Origin: an uncultured Pseudomonadota bacterium
Lineage (GTDB): Bacteria > Bdellovibrionota_B > Oligoflexia > Oligoflexales > CAIYRB01
Length of the DNA stretch: 56,862 nucleotides
Assembly: GCA_903928445.1 (NCBI GenBank)
Contig: CAIYRB010000147.1
Span: 1 to 56,862, forward strand
Direction: 5' to 3'
Positions 26,237 to 35,489 of this stretch are shown one piece after another. Numbering within the stretch: position 1 is the first letter of the stretch; each line of letters begins with the position of its first letter. Both the position numbers and the translations under genes were made by a program. The notes under the pieces are model-generated. The model was not told the origin of the DNA. It searched no databases and saw only the letters and a list, made by a program, of their open reading frames with translations.

Positions 26237-26284
26237 GCGACACCAAAGCCATAGAAAATTTCAGACGAGGTCGTATTCAAGGTC

Positions 26285-26317
26285 GGATCGGCGTCCGTCG
26301 CCTTAGGGCGCCGATCC
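26285..26317 (+). terminator. terminator hairpin after large lipoprotein
   Basis: Perfect 9-base stem 'ggatcggcg' / 'cgccgatcc' with a 15-base loop, followed by 'accctttccctt', 48 bases past the stop at 26236. Confidence 0.7.
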
Positions 26318-26387
26318 ACCCTTTCCCTTCACCGGGATTTTAGCCGGAAGCGTCATTACGCTGCCAGGCTCAGCATGAAACGCAACA

Positions 26388-26606
26388 TCATACGCTACAA
26401 TATTGACTCATCCCACCAAACAGATCCAAAACCTCCCGCTCGCTGGTGGAAAAAAATTTGTGCTGATCAACACCGACATTTAAGCATACCAAAGTCATCG
26501 CAGCTTCGTCATAGTTGTATATGAGCGTGTCTGGGTTGCCTGGTGCCGCCGAGCATATCGGGACATAACGACACGAAGGTACTTTGGCGCTCCGCGTCCC
26601 GAGCAA
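26388..26606 (-). pseudogene. short coding fragment of unknown family
   Basis: The minus strand from about 26620 reads 'ADLIGHFERNPLLGTRSAKV' and continues open to 26388 ('TLIYNYDEAAMTLVCLNV', 'STSEREVLDLFGGMS'). It looks like the real C-terminal piece of a protein but has no proper start. It follows the Cj0069-type relic in a different frame, so it may be what that gene was joined to. Function unknown. Confidence 0.3.
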
Positions 26607-26643
26607 CGGATTGCGCTCGAAGTGCCCGATGAGGTCTGCAGTC

Positions 26644-27183
26644 TTAACCGTGCCGCACTTTCACTCCGTCGACCCCCGCGCCGCTTTGACCACGGCGCTG
26701 CTTGAGCACGCGAACTTCGCCACGCGAAAGGCGATCAGGCAGCTCGCGCTGCATGTCGGCGATACTGGCATAGAGATGTGTGTCGGACCCCCAACCCAAT
26801 TCGCGTGTGTGGACTAACACCTCTTTCGTACCATGCTTCAAGATGGTGTCGGGGTGAGTGCTAACATAGGTACCGTAAGCCGCCAATTCCCGTCGCAAGG
26901 CATCGAGCATCGTACGGTTGCAACCGTCCTCGATCGGGTTGACCCACGTCAACACAGCGTCCATGCCAGAGACCTGTTGCTTGACCTCGGTACAAAAGGC
27001 GTCGTTGTAGACGACCGGCTGCGCCTCGACACCGAGTGCCTCAAATGCCTCAAAAATATTAGGAAGACGAACATTCTCTCGGGTTGTCTGGCGTCTCGTT
27101 TCCAGGTCGCCGTAGTAGAGAATGCCGATAGGATTGTCGATCCGCCCGGGCCAGAAATGATCAAGACTTTGCCCGCTTCTCAA
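26644..27183 (-). pseudogene. Cj0069-family ATP-grasp-like protein, truncated
   Basis: 179 codons resembling the amino half of the Cj0069 family: 'FEALGVEAQPVVYNDAF', 'VLTWVNPIEDGCNRTMLDAL', 'VSTHPDTILKHGTKEVLVHT', 'RVLKQRRGQSGAGV'. These proteins have an ATP-grasp-like fold and unknown substrate. The C-terminal half, which normally supplies ATP-binding and catalytic residues, is absent: the frame stops after 'GVKVRHG'. Only a TTG start 18 bases after the upstream stop is available and the natural amino end seems lost, so it is probably a relic at the end of the five-gene operon. Confidence 0.5.
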
Positions 27184-27201
27184 CTCGAAATCTACTTTCC
27201 C

Positions 27202-28170
27202 CTAGCGAGAAACCACCGAGAATACCCCAGACACCCGATCAAGGATCAATCGGTAGGCACCAAGCTTTGGATACAGAAGGTTAAAGGTCTGCATCTGATT
27301 AGTCTTGGCGGTACCGTAGGAGACGCCGGTAAGTAGCTGGCCGCTAGTGACGGCCGTGTAGTTGCTGATATCAGACCATTCATATGCCTGCGAAGAACCC
27401 GTGAGCGCGCAATGATCGCCGCCTTGAGTCATCCATTCCTGGTCAACCTCAAAATCGATCATCAGCCTTGTCGGATCGCCGGGATCCTGGTTAAGCATTG
27501 CAACAGGGCTTAGCTGGTCCCAGCTCGTAGCCGAACACCTCAGATAAACGAACCGATCGGGGACCGCGTCAGCGCGTGAAAGCTGATCCAGGTTCAAGTT
27601 GAACAACACGTTGGCGCTTGTTTCGAAGCTCGTTTCAGCGTAGGGAAACTTGTAGGTGACTGCACCAGTTATCGCGGTATTGCTCTTGGTTAAAAGTCTA
27701 AGCATTGCCAATTCCCTCGCAGTGAGATCCAGCTGATAGTAAAAAATGTCGCCAGAGCTAAACTGGTCGGTCGGCGTGATCCGAGAGGTGATATCGCCGA
27801 GGGCCGCAGGAACGGAGACGATCACGCTCACGTATTGCCGAGGTACATTCAGGAATATTGCCTGAGGATCCTCTGCCCTTACTTCGTCCTCAAATGGTTT
27901 AGCCCATTGATAATCTGGCGCCATTACGAAAGAAAGCGAGTAATGCTGCGCAGGAAGACCGCTTAGAGCAACCTGATGTTCGTCGATCTTCCACTGTTTT
28001 GGCACAGCGTAATAAAGGTGCGGGGCGTCGGTCTTGTAAAGTACGATTCGCCCCTGAGCATCCATCATTGATCCGGTGACATGCGGCTGAGACTTGCTAT
28101 CGGCGTATCCAGCACCGGCATATAGCCAGACGATCGCCAGCGTCGCGATGAATTTTATGGGTGTGAGCAT
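27202..28170 (-). CDS. exported hypothetical protein (operon gene 5)
   Basis: 322 residues with a clear signal peptide ('FIATLAIVWLYAGAGYADS', about 24 residues). The mature protein is beta-rich with one Cys pair ('FVYLRCSATSW', 'GGDHCALTGSS') and an odd C-terminal 'GAYRLILDRVSGVFSVVSR'. No family recognised. It is the last intact gene of a five-gene minus-strand operon of exported proteins. It begins 18 bases after the lipoprotein gene ends. Probably periplasmic or outer-membrane associated. Confidence 0.7.
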   Translation of the reverse strand: MLTPIKFIATLAIVWLYAGAGYADSKSQPHVTGSMMDAQGRIVLYKTDAPHLYYAVPKQWKIDEHQVALSGLPAQHYSLSFVMAPDYQWAKPFEDEVRAEDPQAIFLNVPRQYVSVIVSVPAALGDITSRITPTDQFSSGDIFYYQLDLTARELAMLRLLTKSNTAITGAVTYKFPYAETSFETSANVLFNLNLDQLSRADAVPDRFVYLRCSATSWDQLSPVAMLNQDPGDPTRLMIDFEVDQEWMTQGGDHCALTGSSQAYEWSDISNYTAVTSGQLLTGVSYGTAKTNQMQTFNLLYPKLGAYRLILDRVSGVFSVVSR

Positions 28171-28188
28171 TGTTATACGTCTCTTCGG

Positions 28189-28602
28189 TTAGGGTTTCAG
28201 GTCTGAGTAACAATTAACATTGCGCGTTGGACCGTCCGAATCTTCAATATTGAAGGATGCATGGAATGATCTCAGCGACCCCGGACCCCTTTTGAGGTCA
28301 GCGACCTGAGTGGCGAGACCATCACTCAGGGTCGCATGGCCAAGTGCAACGCAAACCTCATCGGTAGGTGCGATCGGCTTGGCAACAATCCCTCCCGGGA
28401 TGGGTCCGTCGATTGGCGGTTGCTGGCTAGGGTCTCCCTTTTGCTGCGCAACGGGTTGCTTACCGACTTCACCAGGTGATTGCATCGGCTGGTTTGGATC
28501 CTGTTGATTGTCATGCTTGCTTGAGTGATGGCGGTCACACCCGACACAGATCGCCAGGCAAAGGATGGCCGCCAGTTTAATTTGTATCAGCCAGTTCATC
28601 AT
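28189..28602 (-). CDS. Pro/Gln-rich lipoprotein (operon gene 4)
   Basis: 137 residues from the ATG at 28602, preceded by 'cgaggact'; a second ATG follows immediately. Lipobox 'LAICVGC' near residue 22. A hydrophilic linker of Gln, Pro and Asp (about residues 27-65) leads to a small C-terminal domain with two Cys ('DEVCVALGHATLSDG', 'NVNCYSDL'). Probably tethered to the outer membrane with a disulfide-bonded head. No homologue recognised. It starts 16 bases after the stop of the upstream operon gene. Confidence 0.65.
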   Translation of the reverse strand: MMNWLIQIKLAAILCLAICVGCDRHHSSKHDNQQDPNQPMQSPGEVGKQPVAQQKGDPSQQPPIDGPIPGGIVAKPIAPTDEVCVALGHATLSDGLATQVADLKRGPGSLRSFHASFNIEDSDGPTRNVNCYSDLKP

Positions 28603-28618
28603 AGTCCTCGTTGTTGGC

Positions 28619-29731
28619 TTAGGGGGCAAGGCTTTGAGAGGTGCGATACTGAGCGATCCAGTCCAACCCAAAGACGGACAATGTCTTAGCCGAATCGTAG
28701 GAACCTGTTTGAAACCCAGTGTCCGGCTTAAATAGATAGCTGCCATGGGCGTAGCTGCCGTCACCGTACTTGAAGACCAATTCAACTTGAAAGCTATCCT
28801 TACCCTTAACTGCGGCCAAGGTGTCATCCAGCAGTTTGTTAATACCCACCGTGCTAAAGCATTGCGACGGCGCGCAATAACTCGGAGTAAATTGCGCCTG
28901 GCCGCCTACAACAGCGATTGGATCAAGGCCAAGGAGGTCGAGCGACTTTTGATCTGGCAAGAATTTGTCCAAGGCTTGCGGCACACGCTTCTCGATGGTG
29001 GACTGGGTAAGTGCTGTCGCTGCAGAATCAGCCCCGTCATCCCAAGTTGGAAATAGGGCGCCGTCTAAAACATTGCCATTTCTGACCAGCCAATGCTGCG
29101 CTGCGCTCGCGTCGCTGCCGGAAGGACTGATTCGCAGTGCAATGAGCGCATTGGTCGTGTCATTGATCGAAGAATCAGCGACTTCAACCACACCTAAATA
29201 GTCATACTTGCTTGCAAGATCCCGCTTTACGTCGCCAACTTTGTAGCCACTAGCCTCGGTATACCAAGCAAAACGATGATGCAAAGATGTCCGCGAGCCA
29301 TTTTGCCCGATCCCGGCGTAAATGTTCCAGACAGGAGTGTCGTCATCGGCATCAGTCGGCCACGAACGGAAAGCACCAGGAGTCTTGAGGTTGACCCAAG
29401 TGTAGGGCGATGCCTTCCAATGGGTGGGGATCTCGCAGTACAGTGGTTGGCTGCTAAGGGGCTGCTGGCCCTCTTCTACGGTCACGGCGCTAATGGTGAT
29501 TTTCCGAAGGGCTGTCGGCGCCAATTGGTACTGAGACTCTTTCACGACCCAGCCGTGATTTGCGGTATAGATTTGATAGATGGACTTTAATCTCTGACTC
29601 GAAATGTTCGAGTCCAGAACAGGTAGAATGGCCGCGCACCTTCCTGGATCGACCATAGTAGCGCCAGAGGCATGTACTGCTGTGGCGGTCATTGCAAGGG
29701 TGGACAATAGGGCAATATGTGCGATTTTCAT
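28619..29731 (-). CDS. exported hypothetical protein (operon gene 3)
   Basis: 370 residues, signal peptide ending near 'ATAVHASG' (about 22 residues). The mature part is beta-rich with Cys residues ('DPGRCAAILPV', 'QPLYCEIPTHWK', 'PSYCAPSQCFSTVG') and many aromatic residues. No family recognised. Its ATG follows the stop codon of the membrane-anchored coiled-coil gene with no gap, so the two are translationally coupled. Confidence 0.7.
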   Translation of the reverse strand: MKIAHIALLSTLAMTATAVHASGATMVDPGRCAAILPVLDSNISSQRLKSIYQIYTANHGWVVKESQYQLAPTALRKITISAVTVEEGQQPLSSQPLYCEIPTHWKASPYTWVNLKTPGAFRSWPTDADDDTPVWNIYAGIGQNGSRTSLHHRFAWYTEASGYKVGDVKRDLASKYDYLGVVEVADSSINDTTNALIALRISPSGSDASAAQHWLVRNGNVLDGALFPTWDDGADSAATALTQSTIEKRVPQALDKFLPDQKSLDLLGLDPIAVVGGQAQFTPSYCAPSQCFSTVGINKLLDDTLAAVKGKDSFQVELVFKYGDGSYAHGSYLFKPDTGFQTGSYDSAKTLSVFGLDWIAQYRTSQSLAP

Positions 29732-30271
29732 TTATTTCTCTCCGGCTAAAGTGTCGATATGGTCGACTTGAATTTGTAGGGCATTCATATATGTTTTGTA
29801 CGACGCGTTGAGGGCGACGCCGCTCGCCTGCGCCATGGCCAGGCCGTTTTCTAACTTTACATTGAGATCATCGATCTCGGCTCTGTTGTGCGCCAGAATG
29901 GCAGCGCTGAGCTGAGCTTCTATGGACTTAGATGCATACACATCTTGATCAAGCTTGTTCCTAGCTTGCTCAAAGCGAGTACGTTCGACTGCCACTTGAG
30001 AACGGAAGGCCTGAACCAGAGGTAGCTTGGCGACCGGTGTGCGCACGTCATCGCTGATTTTCCTAGCCTTCTCCATAACGTTTGCATGATAGCTTTTGGT
30101 TGTCTCTGGCGCGGTGGGTTGCTGGGTCGACGATTTAAGGCCCTCAGAGGCCGCCGGATTGGTGGTCACCGTGTTGTTGCAGTAGTAGGCAAGTAGCTCT
30201 ACGATGGTTAATAGACTCAGAACGGCCGTAGCAAGGAATCTGAACTTGGTTGTACCAAAGAAGTACTTCAT
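29732..30271 (-). CDS. membrane-anchored coiled-coil protein (operon gene 2)
   Basis: 179 residues starting at the ATG at 30271. One N-terminal membrane helix ('FLATAVLSLLTIVELLAYYC', about 11-31) is followed by a flexible Thr/Pro/Gln segment, then about 115 residues with strong heptad character ('VAVERTRFEQARNKLDQDVY', 'LNVKLENGLAMAQASG'). It is probably anchored in the inner membrane with a periplasmic coiled coil that could span or scaffold. No family recognised. It lies 68 bases downstream of the large first gene of the operon. Confidence 0.65.
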   Translation of the reverse strand: MKYFFGTTKFRFLATAVLSLLTIVELLAYYCNNTVTTNPAASEGLKSSTQQPTAPETTKSYHANVMEKARKISDDVRTPVAKLPLVQAFRSQVAVERTRFEQARNKLDQDVYASKSIEAQLSAAILAHNRAEIDDLNVKLENGLAMAQASGVALNASYKTYMNALQIQVDHIDTLAGEK

Positions 30272-30339
30272 GTGAATGACTCGCTTTAAAGACGAGCATG
30301 CCAGCCAACTCTCGACTGACATGCCCGCAGGGTGAATGG

Positions 30340-32304
30340 TTACAGAGCGACTTTGACCTGAGTCACGGCAGTACCCGGTAGAACTGTATAGTTCTCCAAG
30401 GAATAATCCCTGTAGAAGTGACCGGTGACGTGGGTCGTACTGTTCGAGCCACCAGACGAGAAGTTGACCAGCTTATTGAGGTTCTTAAGTGCAATCGCAC
30501 CGAGCTGGCAGTAGACATTGATGCCGCAGACGCTTTGAGCAGCTTCGCCCATTTCAGCATAAGCGTTACCGCCAGATGCGGGAGCTGTAGCCATCATCGT
30601 GTTAATGGCAACCGAGTCACCGAGCTGCAAAGCGAAATCAGCGATCAGCTCCATAGTCATTTTCTGCTTCATATTGTTCAGTTGGTCGGTATTCAAGCCG
30701 TCATCCCCGCCTGAATTCTTGACCTTGCAAGACAAGCCATAGCTTGCAGCCTTATCAAGTTCCTCGGAGCTCCAGCTCGTCGACCACAGCAAGAAGGTAT
30801 CGCTGCCGGAACTCGAAACATGGCTAATCAGTTTGTCAGCATCGAGGTCGCAACGGACGCTAGTTGGGTCGGTGCGCACTTGGTATTTGTAATTAAAAGC
30901 TACGCTCTGATAAAGGACGTTTTCGCGGCGAGCGACATATTGGGGAACAATCAATTTGAAAGGACTGTTGTAAGCAGAGACGTCCAGGATTCGCTGGCTT
31001 GGAGTCGATGCCTGGCAAAGTGCCCCGCGGGTAATGACAGCGCCTAAGATGCCCGCGCCGCCGTCCGCGACGGTGGTTGCCTTGAATCCAATGAGAGGTG
31101 CGTTGTTTGCTGGACCGGAGCGGAAGGACGTATTGACCGTCCGCACGGCTGCAGCGTCGCCACCGATCACGTCGCCGCTAGCAAAGGCCTGGGAGCTGGC
31201 CGCGCTGACATTAGCCATTCCGGGGGGGACCACCCCAGCCTGGTACTTCTCTGGTACCACTGCGCTGGTAGAACGAACGTCGAAGATCGGAAGACGTGCC
31301 ACGGAGGTAATGCCGCCTAGGAAGGACGAGTATAAAGAGTTGCTGTTGGACGAAACGGCTTGGCGCAGGGCTGACTCTTCGTCGCCCCAGATTTCGTATG
31401 ACCCTTGGGCGACGCCGACAGGAGTATTCTCAATGGACTGAAGCAGTTCATACGAGGACGTGAAGGCATCCGACGCTGTCTTCGTCAAATCACTGTAGAT
31501 GCTGGCGAGTGCTTTAACTTCTGCCTGCATGTCGACGATATTCGGGAAGGCAGAATCGTATGCGCCCTTAGCTTGTGCATAGGCTAGACCCGCTTTGGCA
31601 GCCGTCTCCTTTTGCGTCGCAAGAGCAGACAAAAGACCGGGCATGGTACTGTTGAACTGCGCCCGCACCGCATCGAGAGCCTCGCGCGCCGCCTTTTGAG
31701 TATCAACCGTGGTGGCGGTACCGAGTAGAGTCACGGCCGACTGCAGACTACCGTTTAGGTTGTCCACACTAGCTTGGCTGTTCGTAACATTGTTGGCCGC
31801 TTGAGTGTAAGCCTCCTTCGTGGCCGAATACTGCTTAACGATGTCTGGATGTGAGGCCTTTAGACCATCAATGGCAGCAATTTTGTCAGCAATGCTGCGA
31901 ATCAAGCTTTCACTATGTACTGGCAAACCGAACAGCGAGTCAAAATATGGAGAGAAAGGCCCTTGATTGGCGACCGCCGTTAAGCCCGCGGTATCCGATA
32001 CATCGGGAAATGCAAAGGTGAGCTGCCACTGGTTTTCTAGTACGTCGCATGCGAAGGTGCCGGTCGTTTGAAACCCAGAGAACTCCGCCGTTTTGCTCGA
32101 TGGCGAGACATAAAGGGTATTGGCGGTATCATCGTGCAAGATATTGACGTTCTTTAAGCGGTCGTCATGGGCGATGGCATAGGCCTGAAAGTTAGTCATG
32201 CCGGGGTAATGGGTGGCTGATTTTGGCATCGCCATAAGTGATGGTGCCTGCAGTGCAGCAAGTGCCGCCGCTACAAGTCGGACTGATTTGCGTGGTGTCT
32301 TCAT
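30340..32304 (-). CDS. large exported coiled-coil-containing protein (operon gene 1)
   Basis: 654 residues with a signal peptide ('SVRLVAAALAALQAPSLMA', about 25 residues). Residues about 150-300 are long helices with coiled-coil character ('ATQKETAAKAGLAYAQAKGA'). The flanking regions are beta-rich. A C-terminal segment has three Cys and Gly/Ser-rich turns ('SVCGINVYCQLGAIALKN') and ends in 'TVTQVKVAL'-like strands. The size and the helical hairpin are compatible with an outer-membrane or secreted assembly factor, but no family is recognised. It heads the five-gene operon and is divergent from the AAA/DUF4143 gene across a 557-base gap. Confidence 0.7.
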   Translation of the reverse strand: MKTPRKSVRLVAAALAALQAPSLMAMPKSATHYPGMTNFQAYAIAHDDRLKNVNILHDDTANTLYVSPSSKTAEFSGFQTTGTFACDVLENQWQLTFAFPDVSDTAGLTAVANQGPFSPYFDSLFGLPVHSESLIRSIADKIAAIDGLKASHPDIVKQYSATKEAYTQAANNVTNSQASVDNLNGSLQSAVTLLGTATTVDTQKAAREALDAVRAQFNSTMPGLLSALATQKETAAKAGLAYAQAKGAYDSAFPNIVDMQAEVKALASIYSDLTKTASDAFTSSYELLQSIENTPVGVAQGSYEIWGDEESALRQAVSSNSNSLYSSFLGGITSVARLPIFDVRSTSAVVPEKYQAGVVPPGMANVSAASSQAFASGDVIGGDAAAVRTVNTSFRSGPANNAPLIGFKATTVADGGAGILGAVITRGALCQASTPSQRILDVSAYNSPFKLIVPQYVARRENVLYQSVAFNYKYQVRTDPTSVRCDLDADKLISHVSSSGSDTFLLWSTSWSSEELDKAASYGLSCKVKNSGGDDGLNTDQLNNMKQKMTMELIADFALQLGDSVAINTMMATAPASGGNAYAEMGEAAQSVCGINVYCQLGAIALKNLNKLVNFSSGGSNSTTHVTGHFYRDYSLENYTVLPGTAVTQVKVAL

Positions 32305-32786
32305 CTATAAATCCTTGTTGGATGTTTGGTTGATCAAGATCGATCGATGCCTCGCCGTTGGCAAAATCAGGTTGAAGCGCTAAATCCCCCGAGTTCGACT
32401 CCGGCTCGCATCAGTCGCATCGAAGAACGCAATCAGCAATTTCGGTGCCAAAACTTTTGACACTTGAAGGAGCTGAACTGACTAAGGTTTTTTCAGTGCG
32501 CCGTCATCGATGGCCGCAAGGTGGTAAAATTACGAGCCAGGACACAGCCGATTTTAATCCGATTGGATTGCGATCCGTCCGCGTCTAGGCTGTTCAGCGG
32601 AAGATCGGGATTGGGCTCCAGGTCTGCTTGCCATTGGCGCGTAACGCGCCGCAAGCGCCGACCACACTAAAGTTCCTCAAAGGCGTTCCAAGCCCCCTTC
32701 GAGACGAATCTATTCCTAACAAATTGCAATTTTATAGCTATAATTAGCCATATCGATACAGCCAGTCGCCCCATGGCATTTTGAAA
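32305..32786. other. divergent intergenic region
   Basis: This gap separates the divergent five-gene operon and the second AAA/DUF4143 gene, and must hold both promoters. AT-rich words such as 'tataattagcc' occur near 32733. A 'gagttcgactc' palindrome near 32393 is not part of a tRNA. No gene seen. Confidence 0.4.
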
Positions 32787-32832
32787 GAAAATAAGGGTAA
32801 TTTTTGGCTAACTGTGATAGAAAATAAGGGTA
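32787..32832 (+). repeat. 13-base direct repeat in AAA gene leader
   Basis: 'gaaaataagggta' occurs at 32787-32799 and again at 32820-32832, exactly 33 bases apart and 30-75 bases before the ATG of the ATPase. In frame it encodes 'ENKG' twice. It could be a regulator-binding repeat or part of a short leader peptide. Confidence 0.6.
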
Positions 32833-32861
32833 CTTTCTGTCCAATCCACGAGGACACGCCG

Positions 32862-34262
32862 ATGGTCTACGTCCGATCCGCCCAGTCGGAGCTGCTAACT
32901 TGGTATCAGTCCAAAGCTCGTAAGCCGCTTATCATCCGCGGCGCCAGGCAAGTTGGTAAGTCGACGTTGGTACGCCAATTTGTGCAAGACTCGGGGCTAA
33001 AGCTAGTCGAAATCAACCTCGAAAAGCACACCGGTCTGAATGCGTCCTTTGCGACTTTAAACGTCGGGCGCGTGCTTAGCGAGTTGAGCGTCATTGCCGG
33101 CATGGATCTCACCGCTGCATCCAAAACGGTGCTTTTTCTCGATGAAATTCAAGCGACGCCGCGGGCCTTGCAATGGCTTCGCTATATTTATGAAGAGCGC
33201 CCAAGCCAAGCTGTGATCGCAGCCGGTTCGCTTTTGGAATTCGCGATTAAAGATGCGGACTTTCCTATGCCCGTTGGTCGCGTTGACTATCTGTGGCTCA
33301 GGCCCATGTCGTTTTTTGAGTATCTAGGAGCATGCCAACAGCATCATTTGGCGACGCTGATAGCAGCAGTCACCCCGAAGACCCTCGAGGATTTTCCTCG
33401 TGCCGCGCACGCCGAGCTTCTAGTGAAGCAACGCGAGTACCTAGTCGTCGGTGGCATGCCGGCGGTGGTCACCGCCTATTTGGAGGAAGGGCCAATAGCC
33501 GCAAGGCGTGTGCAGGAAGCTATTCTTACTTCCTACTTAGATGATTTGGCAAAATATTCACGCCGACATCCGTTGGCCCGTTTGCAGCGCGTGTTTGGCG
33601 CCATTCCAGGGGTACTTGGCACACGGGTAAAATACGCCCACCTCTCACGACACGATCAGAACCGAGACATAAAAGATGTCTTAGACCTGCTCACGATGGC
33701 CGGCGTCATCCTCCCCATTTATCATTCCGATTGTTCTGGCATTCCCTTGGCAGCCGGCGAGGACACCGCGGCATTAAAGCTGCTGTTTCTGGATGTAGGC
33801 TTGGCTTGTCGTGCGCTGGGCTTAGACTGGAGCGAGCAGCTTCATATAGAAGACGTTCGTCTGATCAATGACGGTGCCTTGGCCGAGCAATTCGTCGGGC
33901 AAGAACTGGCGGCCGTGGGTTCGCCGCGGGAAGCCACGCATCTCCATTTCTGGCGGCGGGATAAAGCGCAGAGTGAAGCAGAAGTTGATTATGTCATCGC
34001 TCTTTCCCGCAATCTTGTGCCAATAGAGGTCAAGGCCGGAGCCAGCGGCACCCTGCGTTCGCTGCATCAGTTTGTGTTGGCAAAAAGTCCACGGCTGGCC
34101 CTTCGATTCGACAGCAGTCCTCCCAGCCAATTTATGATCAACCACAGTGTGCCGGGACCCGATGCGCAAAGAACCGTTGAGTATCCGCTTCTGTCTTTGC
34201 CACTATACTTTGCGAGCCAAGGACTGCGGTTGGCTAAAGAGCTTTTGTCTGAGTTGAAATGA
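32862..34262 (+). CDS. AAA ATPase with DUF4143 domain
   Basis: 466 residues from the ATG at 32862, which has 'gagga' 8 bases upstream and aligns with the start of the paralogue at 6262. Walker A 'GARQVGKST' (about 25-33), Walker B 'VLFLDEIQATP', sensor region 'VIAAGSLLEFAI', and C-terminal 'SEAEVDYVIAL...LVPIEVKAG', the nuclease-like Glu/Asp/ExK pattern of the DUF4143 module. It shares architecture with the 6262 gene but the two are clearly diverged, so this is not a recent duplication. The direct repeat in the leader suggests its own control. Role unknown; often found in defence or mobile contexts. Confidence 0.87.
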   Translation: MVYVRSAQSELLTWYQSKARKPLIIRGARQVGKSTLVRQFVQDSGLKLVEINLEKHTGLNASFATLNVGRVLSELSVIAGMDLTAASKTVLFLDEIQATPRALQWLRYIYEERPSQAVIAAGSLLEFAIKDADFPMPVGRVDYLWLRPMSFFEYLGACQQHHLATLIAAVTPKTLEDFPRAAHAELLVKQREYLVVGGMPAVVTAYLEEGPIAARRVQEAILTSYLDDLAKYSRRHPLARLQRVFGAIPGVLGTRVKYAHLSRHDQNRDIKDVLDLLTMAGVILPIYHSDCSGIPLAAGEDTAALKLLFLDVGLACRALGLDWSEQLHIEDVRLINDGALAEQFVGQELAAVGSPREATHLHFWRRDKAQSEAEVDYVIALSRNLVPIEVKAGASGTLRSLHQFVLAKSPRLALRFDSSPPSQFMINHSVPGPDAQRTVEYPLLSLPLYFASQGLRLAKELLSELK

Positions 34263-34844
34263 CCTATGAAGGCGGCCGTGAAGTTAACAGACGTCGGCGA
34301 CGGCACTGACGCCCAAGGCTTGCTTATGTCGCGAAAAATCAGGACTGAACTCCGGAAATTCCGGGATTATCCGGAATGATGTCTGGATGAACCAGAGTAT
34401 TTTCCGGTGGTTATGTCAATAATTGAGTGGGAGTGCAGAACTCATCCCGGGGCGAACTTGAGCTATTGGTTGGTCGTCAATATTCCTCTCAACGGACATA
34501 TATGACGATTGAGAGACATATTGAAGTCGCCTAAATGGACATTCAACTGCGCATATTGAGTGACTTACCTGTCGGAGCACCGGCGCTCTTGAGGCGAGCA
34601 CCGGCACAGGCGATTGCACGCAGCCTGCAACCAACACGGCTCGCAGTTCATGCCATGGCCGATATGCCGAGTTGGCGCCGTCAAGGCGACCTCTTATACC
34701 CGAAGGGATGAGCCACTCCCGAAAGATAGACAATCTTTGGCCGACAGACTTGGTAAACCCCAAGTGGCACGAGATCACCAACGGTCTCTTGGCCGAGACT
34801 TTGGCGGTGTGGAATCAGTAAATAAACTAGGGAGTTTAACCTTC
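34263..34844. other. gene-free stretch
   Basis: 582 bases between the ATPase and the ligase-like gene. It contains a 10-base direct repeat 'gagcaccggc' (34575 and 34595) and AT-rich segments, but no convincing gene, hairpin or element end. Open frames here read as non-coding. Confidence 0.4.
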
Positions 34845-35489
34845 ATGGAATCCCACCAAGAACCATGGATCGATCTATTCGCCAACGCCCCGCTGGCACC
34901 ACGCATCGGCAAGCCGATCAAGCAATTTGGCCGCGCCAAAGCGATGCACAACCATCCTAGGTCTGACTCCGACTTTATCAAGCGTCTTTTTGCTGATGGC
35001 TACGTCGCTTATCTTAAAATGAAGGGAGTGCATGCGCGCATTTACCTTCGCCATACGGAGACCGAGCCGGTCATAATGATCGGACAGCGTGGTGACGAGA
35101 AGACCTCGCAGCTGGAAAAGGCGATGCGTGACAGTCTATTACGTCTATTCCCAGGAGCACATCGCACATGTCTAGAGGGATTTTATTCGGTGTCCAGCGG
35201 TCGTCTCTATATTTTTGATGTCACCGTCGTGGACGGCACGCGGTTGTACCTGCCGTTTAGAGATCGGCACCAACGCGTACCGCGCATCCACGGCGCCAAG
35301 GATATCGTCTATCTTCCACTCATGGGCAATCGAGCGGCCCTATTTGCGAGTGTACGCGGCAAAGCGGAAAACCCGGATCTCGACGGTATCGTTCCTCGAA
35401 AAACACGGGGTCGCCAAAGATCAGTTTCGTACCTCACTCGGTACTATAGGTGGTGGCAATCACTTTGCCGAGCTACTCAGCATCGATAA
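34845..35489 (+). CDS. ATP-dependent RNA/DNA ligase-like adenylation domain, truncated
   Basis: About 214 codons from the ATG at 34845 ('ggggag'-like site 'agggag' about 10 bases upstream). The order of motifs recalls covalent nucleotidyltransferases: 'YLKMKGVHARIYL' in place of the KxDG...R motif I, 'CLEGFYSVSSGRLYIFDVTV' like motif III, then 'DGTRLYLPFRDR'. A 'DGIVPRKTRG' lies where motif IV would be. That last stretch is also the other-frame reading of RtcB sequence, so the true C-terminal half is replaced. The family assignment is tentative. If correct, this is a polynucleotide ligase fragment joined to an RNA-repair ligase. Confidence 0.4.
   Translation: MESHQEPWIDLFANAPLAPRIGKPIKQFGRAKAMHNHPRSDSDFIKRLFADGYVAYLKMKGVHARIYLRHTETEPVIMIGQRGDEKTSQLEKAMRDSLLRLFPGAHRTCLEGFYSVSSGRLYIFDVTVVDGTRLYLPFRDRHQRVPRIHGAKDIVYLPLMGNRAALFASVRGKAENPDLDGIVPRKTRGRQRSVSYLTRYYRWWQSLCRATQHR

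Noticed and set aside
32380..32420. 'gagttcgactccggctcgca' looked like a tRNA T-arm and 3' end
   Set aside because: The T-stem does not pair properly and no acceptor, D or anticodon arms can be built upstream.
34575..34604. 10-base direct repeat 'gagcaccggc' as element or attachment site
   Set aside because: Too short and isolated, with no integrase, inverted repeats or target duplication nearby.
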